The notes: generated by a model from the sequence alone, not told the origin. A DNA stretch of 64,000 nt from Peptoniphilaceae bacterium (GCA_030152565.1 JASLJE010000001.1:1-64000), one strand, 5' to 3'; counted from the stretch's first letter, positions 8,075 to 17,370 are shown. A program made the numbers and translations.

Positions 8075-8107
8075 TTAAGCCTAGGCCCAGGTTTAATTTT
8101 ATTTTTA
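8075..8107 (+). terminator. Terminator after comEC
   Basis: TTAAGCCT / AGGTTTAA (8075-8082 with 8089-8096, one G-T pair) around AGGCCC, followed by TTTTATTTTT. Confidence 0.75.
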
Positions 8108-8178
8108 AGCCTCAAGTCTAGATGCTATAATAGGATTAGACAAGTAGGGTAAATACCTAGTAGGAGAAGATTAGACAG

Positions 8179-8219
8179 GTAACTAAAATGTAAGAATTTA
8201 GTAAGCTTATATATATAAA
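8179..8219 (+). promoter_or_regulatory. Phased triple repeat and -10 of the response regulator gene
   Basis: Three pentamers GTAAC (8179), GTAAG (8190) and GTAAG (8201) are spaced exactly 11 bp apart, followed by TATAAA (8214-8219) as a likely -10. Direct repeats at one helical turn are the usual binding pattern of OmpR/PhoB-family dimers. The same arrangement precedes the ABC ATPase gene. Autoregulation by the adjacent regulator is inferred. Confidence 0.6.
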
Positions 8220-8248
8220 GGCTAGATAGAATACTAGTGGAGGCTATT

Positions 8249-8935
8249 ATGGAAAAAATTTTATTAGTGGAAGATGATAAGTCCCTGAGTATGGGATTGG
8301 TATATTCCTTTAACAAGGAAGGTTATAAGATAGACCATGCAGAATCAGTGGCAGAGGCAAAAAAATATTTGGAGGATATGGACTATGACCTTCTAGTTTT
8401 AGATGTGGGCCTACCAGATGGGGATGGCTATGAACTTTGCGCCTATGTAAGAGAATTTAGTGAGGTGCCAGTAATATTTTTAACGGCCAGAGATGACGAA
8501 GAAGACCTGATCAAGGGCTTTGACTTTGGGGCAGACGACTATATGACCAAGCCCTTTAGCCTAAAGGAACTTATGGTTAGGGTTAAGTCTATTTTAAAAA
8601 GATCTGCTAAAAAACAGGTCAGCCTGGAAAAGACATCAGGAGATATTAGGGTGGATGTGGCAGCGGCCAAGGCCTATAAGAAGGACCAGGTCCTAGACCT
8701 GACCCCTTCCGAATACAAGCTTTTAAACTACTTTATGGACAATAAGAAGATTGCCCTAAGTAGAAACCAAATCCTAGAACACCTATGGGATGCAGAGGGA
8801 GACTTTATAGGAGACAATACCATATCAGTTTACATAAGTAGGCTGAGGGAAAAAATAGAGGATGACCTATCAGATCCAATCTACATAGTTACCGTAAGAG
8901 GCATAGGCTATAGGTGGGATCAGGAGGTAAATTAA
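8249..8935 (+). CDS. OmpR-family response regulator
   Basis: A 228-residue DNA-binding regulator. The receiver domain (1-120) has acid pair D9/D10, phospho-acceptor D52, T79 and K101; the winged-helix effector domain (about 130-225) ends with the usual RGIGYR motif. I place the start at the ATG preceded by TGGAGG (8238-8243); an upstream in-frame GTG at 8237 overlaps that site and is unlikely. The stop overlaps the kinase start by one base (TAATG), so the two are translationally coupled. Its target is probably the adjacent ABC transporter operon, given the shared phased repeats. Confidence 0.93.
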   Translation: MEKILLVEDDKSLSMGLVYSFNKEGYKIDHAESVAEAKKYLEDMDYDLLVLDVGLPDGDGYELCAYVREFSEVPVIFLTARDDEEDLIKGFDFGADDYMTKPFSLKELMVRVKSILKRSAKKQVSLEKTSGDIRVDVAAAKAYKKDQVLDLTPSEYKLLNYFMDNKKIALSRNQILEHLWDAEGDFIGDNTISVYISRLREKIEDDLSDPIYIVTVRGIGYRWDQEVN

Positions 8936-10152
8936 TGCTATTTGTAGATGGTAAAAAGGTGGTTAGGTCAACCTTGGCCAACATCTTTTTTATCTTTTTA
9001 CTGCTCCTACTTTTTACAGTGAGCATTAACCTTCAAATAAGAAGGGAAATACTAAATAATGAGGCGGCCATTGCCGTGGCCATCATAAGAGACAAGCCTC
9101 AAAATGAGATAGAATATATGGAGTCTTTTTTTAGGGACAAGACTTCTGAAGAGATAGAAGAGGGAAGGCTTATCCTGGAAAAGTATGGCTATAGGGAAGA
9201 CTCAGGCCATATTAGGGCCTATAGAAATATAAGTAGAAGGCTTTATGAAAACTCCTTTATCCTTCTGGTTATAATAGGAGTTATTAATATCTTTGCCCTT
9301 ATTACCAATGGGATCCAGACTAGAAACTATATAAAGTCTGTCGATAAATTTATTGATTCTGTCTTGACCCAGAATTTTAATATTAGACTTAAGGAGTTGG
9401 ATAGTACTACCCAGTCCAAGTTAAACTCTAGGTTTAATAAGATGGGCCTGGCCGTCAAGAAAAACTATGACAAGCTCTATGATGACAATGCCTTTATCAG
9501 GGATAGTCTAGCCGACATATCCCATCAGATAAAGACCCCCATAGCCAGCCTGTCCATGTACAATGAAATTCTTTCCAATGATGAAAACCTATCAGAGGAT
9601 TCCCAGAGATTTATAGAGGCTAGTAGCCAGCAAATAAGTAGGCTAAGGTGGCTTACTGAGTCCTTGTTAAAGATATCCAAGATGGAGGCCAATGCCATCA
9701 ACTTTAAGAAGGAAAGATTTATAGGCTACCAAATGTCAGAAGACTTTCCCACAGTTTTCTACAGCCAGCTAAAGAATAAGAAGATGGTCCTAGTCCACCA
9801 GGGAGACCTGGACAAGGAAGTAGAACTAGACTACAACTGGACCAAGGAAGCCCTTATGAACATAGTGAAAAACGCCATAGAACACGGCTATGAAGACAGT
9901 GAAATAATAATTAAATACACTATAAATATCTCTATGATCAGGGTGGATGTAATAAATGAAGGGGACCCTATAGATAGTGATGAACTATCCAAGCTCTTTA
10001 TAAGATTTTACAAGTCCAAGCACAATACCAATCCAGAATCAGTGGGTATAGGACTTAACTTGGCCAAGGAGATAGTGGAAAGGCAAAGGGGAACTATTTC
10101 AGTACAAAATGATGAAAACAAGGTTATTTTTAGTCTATTATTCCTTAAATAG
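8935..10152 (+). CDS. Sensor histidine kinase
   Basis: A 405-residue membrane kinase partner of the response regulator. Two membrane helices (about 14-31 and 107-126) enclose an extracytoplasmic segment of roughly 75 residues; a linker leads to the HisKA domain with phospho-acceptor H197 in SHQIKTP, and the HATPase domain with the N box (NIVKNAIEHGY) and G box (GIGLNLAKEI). The start ATG at 8935 follows AGGAGGT; an in-frame GTG at 8914 lies inside the regulator gene and is rejected. The sensed signal is unknown. The loop is longer than the tiny loop of BceS-type intramembrane sensors, so this kinase may sense directly rather than through the transporter. Confidence 0.92.
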   Translation: MLFVDGKKVVRSTLANIFFIFLLLLLFTVSINLQIRREILNNEAAIAVAIIRDKPQNEIEYMESFFRDKTSEEIEEGRLILEKYGYREDSGHIRAYRNISRRLYENSFILLVIIGVINIFALITNGIQTRNYIKSVDKFIDSVLTQNFNIRLKELDSTTQSKLNSRFNKMGLAVKKNYDKLYDDNAFIRDSLADISHQIKTPIASLSMYNEILSNDENLSEDSQRFIEASSQQISRLRWLTESLLKISKMEANAINFKKERFIGYQMSEDFPTVFYSQLKNKKMVLVHQGDLDKEVELDYNWTKEALMNIVKNAIEHGYEDSEIIIKYTINISMIRVDVINEGDPIDSDELSKLFIRFYKSKHNTNPESVGIGLNLAKEIVERQRGTISVQNDENKVIFSLLFLK

Positions 10153-10179
10153 GATAATGGACTTTTTTCTTACATATTT

Positions 10180-10206
10180 GTAAGTTAATAGTAGAAGCTA
10201 AGTAAG
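10180..10206 (+). promoter_or_regulatory. Phased triple repeat upstream of the ABC operon
   Basis: GTAAG (10180), GTAGA (10191) and GTAAG (10202), exactly 11 bp apart, match the arrangement before the response regulator gene. A TATATT candidate -10 lies at 10217-10222, though a start site from it would fall inside the ribosome-binding site (GGTGGAGG, 10226-10233), so the true promoter position is unclear. The first repeat is also the right arm of a CTTACA / TGTAAG palindrome (10170-10185). Confidence 0.55.
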
Positions 10207-10240
10207 AATTAAAGACTATATTATAGGTGGAGGATGAATT

Positions 10241-10912
10241 ATGGAAATTATAAAAACAGTGAACTTAAATAAAATATACGGCAAGGGCGAGACTAAGGTC
10301 CATGCGGTAAACGATGTAAACTTAACTATTAATGAAGGAGAATTTGTCGCTATAGTAGGGGCCAGCGGAGGAGGTAAGTCATCTCTTTTACACCTCTTGG
10401 GAGGCTTGGACAAGCCTACTAGCGGCAGTGTTTTAATAAATGGCCAAGATATCTACAAGATGAAAAATGATACTAGGGCCATCTTTAGGAGAAGAAATAT
10501 TGGATTTATCTTCCAATTCTTTAACCTAATACCAGTGCTGACAGCCAAGGAAAATATAGAGCTACCAGCCAAGTTGGACAATGAAAAGGTGGATCCAGAC
10601 TACTTAAAAGACCTTATTAGACAGTTAGGTCTAACCAAGAGAATGGACCATTTCCCTAAGGAACTATCAGGTGGGGAACAACAAAGAGTATCCATAGGCA
10701 GGGCCTTGGCCTACAAGCCATCAATAATTTTAGCAGATGAGCCTACAGGTAACCTGGACAAGAAAAACTCCCAGGAAATCCTCGAATTATTAAAGATGTT
10801 TTCTTCCAAGTATGGAAATACAGTTATCATGATAACCCATGATTTAAACCTGGCTGCAGCGGCAGATAGGATAATAAAGATAGAAGACGGAAAGATAGTA
10901 AGCGAGGACTAG
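10241..10912 (+). CDS. ABC transporter ATP-binding protein (MacB/LolD class)
   Basis: A 223-residue ATPase that drives the FtsX-type permeases downstream. Walker A is GASGGGKS (40-47), Q loop near 92, signature LSGGEQQ (142-148), Walker B IILADEP with E167, and H loop in ITHDLN. This is the class that powers mechanotransmission or peptide and lipoprotein transport (MacB, LolD, BceA) rather than classical import. It has its own upstream repeat site and is followed one base later by permease 1. Confidence 0.94.
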   Translation: MEIIKTVNLNKIYGKGETKVHAVNDVNLTINEGEFVAIVGASGGGKSSLLHLLGGLDKPTSGSVLINGQDIYKMKNDTRAIFRRRNIGFIFQFFNLIPVLTAKENIELPAKLDNEKVDPDYLKDLIRQLGLTKRMDHFPKELSGGEQQRVSIGRALAYKPSIILADEPTGNLDKKNSQEILELLKMFSSKYGNTVIMITHDLNLAAAADRIIKIEDGKIVSED

Positions 10913-10913
10913 G

Positions 10914-13448
10914 ATGAAAGAAACATTAAAATTAACCTTTAGATATATAAAAAGCAATAAGAGAAGGACCCTTTTAACCCTTCTAGGTATAATAATATCT
11001 GTTTCCATGATTACATCCATAGGAAATATTATGGTAAGTGGCCTGGGTATGGCCAGGGAAAATGTGGAAAGATATGCTGGATCCCAGGAAGTAGTTTTAT
11101 TGGATTTAGATGGGGACAAGGAAAAGATCCTTCAAGAGAACAAGGATATAAAATCCCTATCCAAGAGGGTCTATGAGGCCAGTATATATAGGGAAAACCC
11201 AGGACAAGAAGTTAAAAACTATAGCTATTATGATATTTATAAGGCAGATAAGTCCTACTTTGAAGATGTCTTTGGCTACAAGGTCATAGATGGCCGCCTA
11301 CCTGAAAAAGAAGGGGAAATAATAGTTCCCATAGGGGCCAAGTATCTTTTTGAAGGCTTTGATAAACTAGATGCCAGTGTAAAGATAGACAGCGTTAAAC
11401 TAGATAGGATAAATCAGGTAAATGCCAGACATGAGGCTGCCTTTTACCTAAACGATATAACAGATAAAAAACAAGTGGACTACACTATAGTAGGCTACTA
11501 TGATGGAGACCTACAAAATACTTATTTTGTAGGAGAAGAGGGGAGTGGAGACAAGGATTCCAAGGAAAGCTTTGGAATTATCTATGGCTATAAGGAAGAA
11601 ATAGAAAGTCCCTTGGGCTTTGTAAAGTTTGCCAATACAAAAAATGTGGCAAAGAAGGTGGACAACCTGGTTTCCAGCCTGGGCTTAAAAGAAGAAGCCT
11701 ATGAGCTAAACTCAGAACTTCTAGGCCTTTATGACTTTAACCTACAAAAAATGTACGGACCCTTTATCATGTTTATGGTTAACTTTTTACTAGCAATTAT
11801 TATAGTTGCCATAGTCCTTTTTATCTACAATGTATTTACCACTAATTACAATGAAAGAATCCAAGACTATGGACTATTGAAGGTGGTTGGTACAACCAAT
11901 AGCCAGTTAAGGTCCTTGATATTTTTCGAGTCCCTTTTCTATATTCTAGTATCAGTTCCCCTAGGCTATTTGGCAGGAAATATAGCCATGAAAATAGTCT
12001 TTGACATAACAGACAAGATCCTAAAGACCAGCCTGGATAACAGCTTGGTTTGGCTAGAACTAGTAATAGACAAGAGAGTCTTTCTAGCAGCCCTTATCAT
12101 AAGCACCCTAGTTGTTTTCATATCCAGCTTTATGGCCTCAAGGTTTGTCCTAAGGACCAACCCGATAAATGCCCTTGCTGGTAATGTGGCCAAGGACTCT
12201 AGCAAGGTGAAGAAGAAAAAATATAGACTTATAAATAGATTCTTTGGCTATGAAGGATTTTTAGCCAGAAGAAATATTGACAGAAATAAGAAAAGATATA
12301 TTATGGCTACTGTGTCTACTTCCATGAGTATAATACTCTTTGTAACAGTTTCCTTCTTAACCAGCTTCTTAGACCATGACTATGTGGTTCAAAAGCAAAA
12401 TGAAGAAAACTTTATGGGGACCATCGCAGTGTCCAGTAAGTCAGCTGATCAATTAATGGAAGACCTTGCTGACTTGGAAGGAATTGAAAAGACTAACTTT
12501 ATAGGAAAATCCAATGGAAAACTTTCCCTAGACTCATCAGACCCTGAAAACTATTTGGAAGATGTGGCCTTGATAGTCCTAGGAGACGAGGACTTTGATA
12601 AAGACTTTGGAGCTAGAAAAGAAGGACCAATAGAACTAATCTACAAGGACAATAAAGGGGAAAAGACCATAGAAGAAGGTGAACATAGTTTAGGACTTAT
12701 GGACTATAGCTATGAAGAGGGAAAAACAGAAGATGAATATAAGGAAATTCCCCACTACAAGGACTTTAAGGTAAGGATAAGTGAGAAAAAAGACATAGCC
12801 AGAGTTTATGAGTTGGAAGGAAGAGGAGTAGACTACTTCTTGATTAGAAAATCTGATTTTAAGAAGATGGCTGAAGATAAGGTTTTTGCAGACACCCATC
12901 TTTCTGACTACTATGGAAATATTAGCCTGGTTAGAAATGAAAAGTCTAGCGACAAGCTATCCTATGATATAAATGGACTAGTATCCAGCTATGACGACGC
13001 CTTTTTAAACTCTAGCTCCATGCCCATGTTAAAGGTGGCCAAGATCTTTATCTATGGTTTTATCAGTCTGATAGCTATAATATCAGCTTTAAATATAATA
13101 AATTCAACCTATAATAATATTATGACTAGGAGAAGGGAACTTGCCCTACTTAAGGCAGTTGGTATAGAAGAGAAAAAACTTAAGAAGTTAATCTCCATCG
13201 AATCCATGCTAAGTGCAGTAAATGCATCCCTACTAGCTATTGTATTTTCTATCATCTTAACCTATTATCAATATAGGAAGGCAGTAGAAGAAGTTTGGTT
13301 TTATGAAAAGGCAGTTTACCTAGCGCCAGTTAAACAATTGGTTCTAGCCATACTAGTAGCCTTTATCCTGATTTATATATCATCTATGATCCCTTACAGC
13401 AAGATGAAAAAGGATAATATAACCAACGTATTGAAGGAAGAAAACTAG
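10914..13448 (+). CDS. FtsX-type ABC permease 1
   Basis: An 844-residue membrane protein with two MacB/FtsX-like halves: TM near 18-40, an extracytoplasmic domain of about 240 residues, three TM (about 283-410), a second first-helix near 460-480, another large outside domain (about 485-710), and three last TM (about 716-825). Each half has the conserved DYGLLKVVG or ELALLKAVG coupling helix that contacts the ATPase. It starts one base after the ATPase stop. The setting next to a two-component system suggests antimicrobial-peptide or envelope-stress export, as in Bce-like modules, but the substrate is not readable from sequence. Confidence 0.9.
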   Translation: MKETLKLTFRYIKSNKRRTLLTLLGIIISVSMITSIGNIMVSGLGMARENVERYAGSQEVVLLDLDGDKEKILQENKDIKSLSKRVYEASIYRENPGQEVKNYSYYDIYKADKSYFEDVFGYKVIDGRLPEKEGEIIVPIGAKYLFEGFDKLDASVKIDSVKLDRINQVNARHEAAFYLNDITDKKQVDYTIVGYYDGDLQNTYFVGEEGSGDKDSKESFGIIYGYKEEIESPLGFVKFANTKNVAKKVDNLVSSLGLKEEAYELNSELLGLYDFNLQKMYGPFIMFMVNFLLAIIIVAIVLFIYNVFTTNYNERIQDYGLLKVVGTTNSQLRSLIFFESLFYILVSVPLGYLAGNIAMKIVFDITDKILKTSLDNSLVWLELVIDKRVFLAALIISTLVVFISSFMASRFVLRTNPINALAGNVAKDSSKVKKKKYRLINRFFGYEGFLARRNIDRNKKRYIMATVSTSMSIILFVTVSFLTSFLDHDYVVQKQNEENFMGTIAVSSKSADQLMEDLADLEGIEKTNFIGKSNGKLSLDSSDPENYLEDVALIVLGDEDFDKDFGARKEGPIELIYKDNKGEKTIEEGEHSLGLMDYSYEEGKTEDEYKEIPHYKDFKVRISEKKDIARVYELEGRGVDYFLIRKSDFKKMAEDKVFADTHLSDYYGNISLVRNEKSSDKLSYDINGLVSSYDDAFLNSSSMPMLKVAKIFIYGFISLIAIISALNIINSTYNNIMTRRRELALLKAVGIEEKKLKKLISIESMLSAVNASLLAIVFSIILTYYQYRKAVEEVWFYEKAVYLAPVKQLVLAILVAFILIYISSMIPYSKMKKDNITNVLKEEN

Positions 13449-13476
13449 AAGAAAAGGCCCTGCCTTTTCTTTCTTT
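13449..13476 (+). terminator. Terminator-like hairpin between the two permeases
   Basis: AAGAAAAGGC / GCCTTTTCTT, a 10-bp stem with CCT loop, followed by TCTTT. It lies in the 43-base gap between the permease genes. The T tract is imperfect, so it more likely attenuates than fully stops transcription. Confidence 0.5.
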
Positions 13477-13491
13477 ATATAAGGAAAAAAC

Positions 13492-16122
13492 ATGAAAGAA
13501 AGTTTAAGACTATCATTTAAATATATAAAAAAGAATAAACTAAGGACTCTGGTAACTCTTTTTGGAATAATTATCTCCATATCCATGTTTACCTCCATAG
13601 GAAATATCCTAACCACCATTAAATACATGGGCCAACAGGAGGTGGTAATGGGAGATGGAGACTATGATGCCTATATCTATGAATTAGACCAGGACAAGTA
13701 CAGGATGCTTAAGTCTAATAAGGACCTAAAGACCATAGGCCTTAATAAGTACAGGCATAGCATATTTGGAAAGAGGACAGAGACAGATGAGAAAATAACT
13801 CTAAACTATCTGGATATTTTAGGGGTAGATGAAAACTACCTAAAAGAGATTTTTCCCTTTGATTTAGTTGAGGGCAGGATGCCGGAAAATGAAGGGGAGA
13901 TAATCATCCCCTACAAGTCCAAGTATCTTATAGAAGGGCTAAACAAGCTGGACCAGGAAGAGGACTTTTACTTTAGGCGCTATAGGGAGTTTACAGAAAC
14001 TGACCAGGGCAACTTCTATAGGGTGACCAACCACTATAGGGATATAAATAGTATTAAGTGTCTAGAAACTGGCCAGGTTAACTATAGGGTAGTAGGCTAC
14101 TTTAATGGGGACAATAGGGTGTCCCACATAAACCTGGAAGACAAGAGCCAGGAGGAAAAGTACGCCCTAGGCTATAGCCTTTTAGGCCAGGAAGAGACCT
14201 TTAATGCTTATGTAAAGTTTTCCAACTATAAGGATGTAAATAAAAAATTTACCAACCTGCAAAAGCAAATCTCTTCAACTGAGGGTAAATCAGGCCTTAA
14301 TGACTACCTTTTAAGATTTAAGAATGTAAATATAGACAGTATAAGAAGTGGTCAGACAGTCTTTGCCCTTCTAATAGTTAGCTTTTTAGTGGGGATCATC
14401 ATCTTTGCCATAACAGTTTTTATCTACAACATGCTAACGACCAACTACCTGGAAAGGACCAAGGACTATGGCCTTTTAAAGGTTATAGGGATAACCAACA
14501 AGCAACTAAAGCAGATTATTTATATAGAGTCGATCTTCTATATTTTAATTACTGTGCCCCTGGGCTACCTGGCTGGAAATATAGCCATGAGAATAGTATT
14601 TTCCATTGTAAGAAAAATTCTTTCCAAGGGAAATGCCAATGTTCTTTTCTCTAATATTCAGTTTTACAGATCAGGCCTAGTCCTTCTAGTAGCCTTTATC
14701 TTAACAGCCATAGTAGTTCTTATATCAACCAAATATGCCTCAGGCTTTATACTTAAGATGGATGCTATAGATGCTGTAAATGAAAACTTTTCCAGTCTTA
14801 GAAAGGCCAAGAAGAGGAAGAAGGCTAAGAGGTACTTTTTCACAGAAAAGTTCTATGGTTATGAGGCCTTTTTGGCCAAGAGAAATATAGATAGAAATAG
14901 AAGGCGCTTTCTCTATACCACCTTTTCTGTTTCCATGAGTATAATCCTCTTTGTCAGTGTGTCCTTTATAATGACCCTGGCAGAACCAGGCTATAGCAGT
15001 GGGGACAGCTATGACAAGGACTATCTTTCAGCCTTTTTCCTGGATGAAGACAATGTGGATGAGGTGGAAAAGGAAATAAAGAGAATAGAAGGAGTAGACA
15101 TAGCTAAAAAATATAGTCGCTATGGGAAAAATATTTTTATAGCCAAGGACTTTAGTGACTTTGAAAATCTTACCCAGTCCATCATGGAAGAGGAAAACAT
15201 ATATGGCTTTGACAATGACTATATAAACCAAATGCTAGTCTATAATCAGGAAACCAGCAATAGTGTTTTACTTATTATGGATGACAAGGACTATATTAGG
15301 TATGTAAATAACCAGTTGGATGACCAGGTGGAAATAGCCAGGGTCCTTCCCAAGATTAAAAACCCAAAAAGATATGAGAGAACTCTTCTGTCCTTCTATG
15401 GACCTCAAATTATTGACCAAAATAATCAACTGATGGAAGATAAGATAATTAAGGACCAGGTCATGGTCTATGAGACAGATATAAAACTACCTAGAAATAT
15501 TACCACCAGGCACAATCTGACCTATGACAAGGAAATATACTTGATGAAGGAATCAGACTATCAAAAACTAGCCCTTAGGGAAGACAATAGAAATTGGATT
15601 ATAGAGGTTAAGGCCAATAAGAACTTTACCACCAAGACCAACTATGAGCTGGAAAGTATAGGCCAGTATATACCTAGGACCATGAAAGAGGAAAATGTCA
15701 GATCTATAGCCACAGTGGCCAAGATCTTTATCTATGGTTTTATAAGTCTTATAGCTATCATATCAGCCCTTAATATTGTAAATACCAGCTACAATAATAT
15801 TATGATAAGAAAAAAAGAGCTGGCCCTAATTATGGCTGTAGGTATTAGTGAGAGAAGGCTGAAGAAGATGGTTAGGTTTGAATCAGTCTACAGCTGGATC
15901 TATGCCACCATCTGGGCCATTGGCCTATCTCTTATGGTAACCTATGTCCAGTACAGACAGGTCTATGATATATCAGTCTTTATGAGTAGCCCTTATATGG
16001 CTCCCATTAAGCAGCTTATAGGAGCCATTGTCATAACCTATATATTGATTTATATATCCTCTATGATTCCTCTAAAGAGGATGTTAAGGGAAAATATAAT
16101 AGATGAATTAAAAATGTATTAG
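13492..16122 (+). CDS. FtsX-type ABC permease 2 (paralogue of permease 1)
   Basis: An 876-residue permease with the same double FtsX layout as permease 1. The last transmembrane module is nearly identical over a long stretch (for example KIFIYGFISLIAIISALNI in both), and the N-termini are alike, while the two outside domains have diverged strongly. This points to tandem gene duplication followed by change in the exposed domains, and the two may form a heterodimer with one ATPase dimer. It has TATAAGGAA-type leader but no clear promoter of its own; a hairpin lies upstream. Confidence 0.9.
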   Translation: MKESLRLSFKYIKKNKLRTLVTLFGIIISISMFTSIGNILTTIKYMGQQEVVMGDGDYDAYIYELDQDKYRMLKSNKDLKTIGLNKYRHSIFGKRTETDEKITLNYLDILGVDENYLKEIFPFDLVEGRMPENEGEIIIPYKSKYLIEGLNKLDQEEDFYFRRYREFTETDQGNFYRVTNHYRDINSIKCLETGQVNYRVVGYFNGDNRVSHINLEDKSQEEKYALGYSLLGQEETFNAYVKFSNYKDVNKKFTNLQKQISSTEGKSGLNDYLLRFKNVNIDSIRSGQTVFALLIVSFLVGIIIFAITVFIYNMLTTNYLERTKDYGLLKVIGITNKQLKQIIYIESIFYILITVPLGYLAGNIAMRIVFSIVRKILSKGNANVLFSNIQFYRSGLVLLVAFILTAIVVLISTKYASGFILKMDAIDAVNENFSSLRKAKKRKKAKRYFFTEKFYGYEAFLAKRNIDRNRRRFLYTTFSVSMSIILFVSVSFIMTLAEPGYSSGDSYDKDYLSAFFLDEDNVDEVEKEIKRIEGVDIAKKYSRYGKNIFIAKDFSDFENLTQSIMEEENIYGFDNDYINQMLVYNQETSNSVLLIMDDKDYIRYVNNQLDDQVEIARVLPKIKNPKRYERTLLSFYGPQIIDQNNQLMEDKIIKDQVMVYETDIKLPRNITTRHNLTYDKEIYLMKESDYQKLALREDNRNWIIEVKANKNFTTKTNYELESIGQYIPRTMKEENVRSIATVAKIFIYGFISLIAIISALNIVNTSYNNIMIRKKELALIMAVGISERRLKKMVRFESVYSWIYATIWAIGLSLMVTYVQYRQVYDISVFMSSPYMAPIKQLIGAIVITYILIYISSMIPLKRMLRENIIDELKMY

Positions 16123-16141
16123 AAAAATGCTAGACAAGAAA

Positions 16142-16172
16142 AGGATTAACCCTAGGGTTAATCCTCTTTTTA
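16142..16172. terminator. Terminator shared by permease 2 and rodA
   Basis: AGGATTAACC / GGTTAATCCT stem with CTAG loop, then CTTTTT on plus and TTTT on minus. It lies between convergent genes and can serve both. Confidence 0.85.
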
Positions 16173-16184
16173 TCTTCTATTTTA

Positions 16185-17288
16185 TTAAAAGTCCAGGGCC
16201 TCTCTTTGGGCGCTGACTGATAGGACCAGGCCTACCGATATAAAGTTCATGATTTGGGCGGTTCCCCCATTACTGAAAAATGGAAGGGGGATACCGGTCA
16301 TAGGCATAATACCCAGGGTCATACCAATGTTTTCAAAGATATGAATAAAGAAGAGGGCTGTTATTCCTATGGTTAAAAGCCGTTCAAAGGCCGTCTGGGA
16401 CCTTTGGGCTATCTTTATCATCCTAAAGAGCATGATAAAGTAGAGCATAAGGACCAGGCCAGAGCCTAGAAAGCCAAACTCTTCTGCCAAAACTGGGAAG
16501 ATAGAGTCTGTATGCTGTTCTGGTATAAAGCCATTTTGGGATTGGGGACCTTCCTTGTAGCCCCTTCCCTTAAGCTGGCCAGACCCAATTGCTATAAGTC
16601 CTTGGTGGACCTGTAGGCCTGAGTCAGACACATCTCTTTCCTTGTCTCCAAAGTTTAAAATCCTATTTTTTTGATAGGGATCCATTCCCTCCCAAATTAT
16701 AGGTAGGGAAAGAAGGACTATCAAGAAGGCCAGGCCTATATACTTCCAGTCTATGCCGGCTATAAAATACATAACCCCTATGAAAAACACATAGACCATG
16801 GCCGTACCAAAGTCTGGTTGTAAAAGGATTAGAAAGACTGGAAGAAAACTTACTACTAGGGACTTAATCAAGACCCAGGGCTTGTTTAAGTCGTCCTTTA
16901 TTTCATCCAAATAGGCTGCTAGAAAAACTATAAGCCCAATCTTTACAAATTCTGCTGGCTGAAGGGTAATTGGTCCAAATTGAACCCAGGAGTTGGCCCC
17001 CCATTCTTCCATGCCAAAGCCAAAGAAGGTGGTAGCCAAAAGTAGGCCCAGGGTTACCAGATAAATCAGCCACTTGATTCTCTTGAAAAAGTCCAGGTCC
17101 ATAACCAATAAAATGGCCACAAAAATTGTGCCCAAGGCCGTGGATATAAACTGACTTTTCATACTAAAATATCCCATATAGTTAATGGCAGAATTCAAGA
17201 CTAAAAGTCCAAAACCCACCAAGATAAGAACTGAAAACAAGAGTAGCTTGTCCAGCTTACTAAAATCTTTTTTACTTAAATTAAACAT
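16185..17288 (-). CDS. rodA: SEDS-family peptidoglycan polymerase RodA
   Basis: A 367-residue polytopic protein with about ten membrane helices. It shows the SEDS family hallmarks: the conserved segment with EWGANSW, WVQFGPITLQPAEFVKI early on, the QPDFGTA motif, and the C-terminal LPFFSNGG stretch. SEDS proteins polymerise glycan strands with a class B penicillin-binding protein; RodA acts in side-wall growth and FtsW in division. Length and motif wording favour RodA, but FtsW cannot be excluded. The gene stands alone on the minus strand between two plus-strand units. Confidence 0.85.
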   Translation of the reverse strand: MFNLSKKDFSKLDKLLLFSVLILVGFGLLVLNSAINYMGYFSMKSQFISTALGTIFVAILLVMDLDFFKRIKWLIYLVTLGLLLATTFFGFGMEEWGANSWVQFGPITLQPAEFVKIGLIVFLAAYLDEIKDDLNKPWVLIKSLVVSFLPVFLILLQPDFGTAMVYVFFIGVMYFIAGIDWKYIGLAFLIVLLSLPIIWEGMDPYQKNRILNFGDKERDVSDSGLQVHQGLIAIGSGQLKGRGYKEGPQSQNGFIPEQHTDSIFPVLAEEFGFLGSGLVLMLYFIMLFRMIKIAQRSQTAFERLLTIGITALFFIHIFENIGMTLGIMPMTGIPLPFFSNGGTAQIMNFISVGLVLSVSAQREALDF

Positions 17289-17315
17289 ATTATCACCTAA
17301 ACTAATTTTTCCTTA

Positions 17316-17324
17316 TGATATAAT
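17316..17324 (+). promoter_or_regulatory. Extended -10 for nth
   Basis: TGATATAAT 46 bp before the nth start codon, in the divergent rodA-nth gap. Confidence 0.5.
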
Positions 17325-17370
17325 ATTATAGACTATATATAAGTATATTAAAAGTTATGGAAGGAAGAAA

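Noticed and set aside
10914..16122. The two permeases as an assembly duplication.
   Set aside because: They differ in length and strongly in their outside domains, so they are true paralogues.
8237..16122. Classifying the module as a BceRS-BceAB bacitracin system.
   Set aside because: The kinase has a mid-sized outside loop rather than a BceS-type tiny loop, and there are two double-FtsX permeases rather than one BceB, so only a general peptide or envelope-stress role is supportable.
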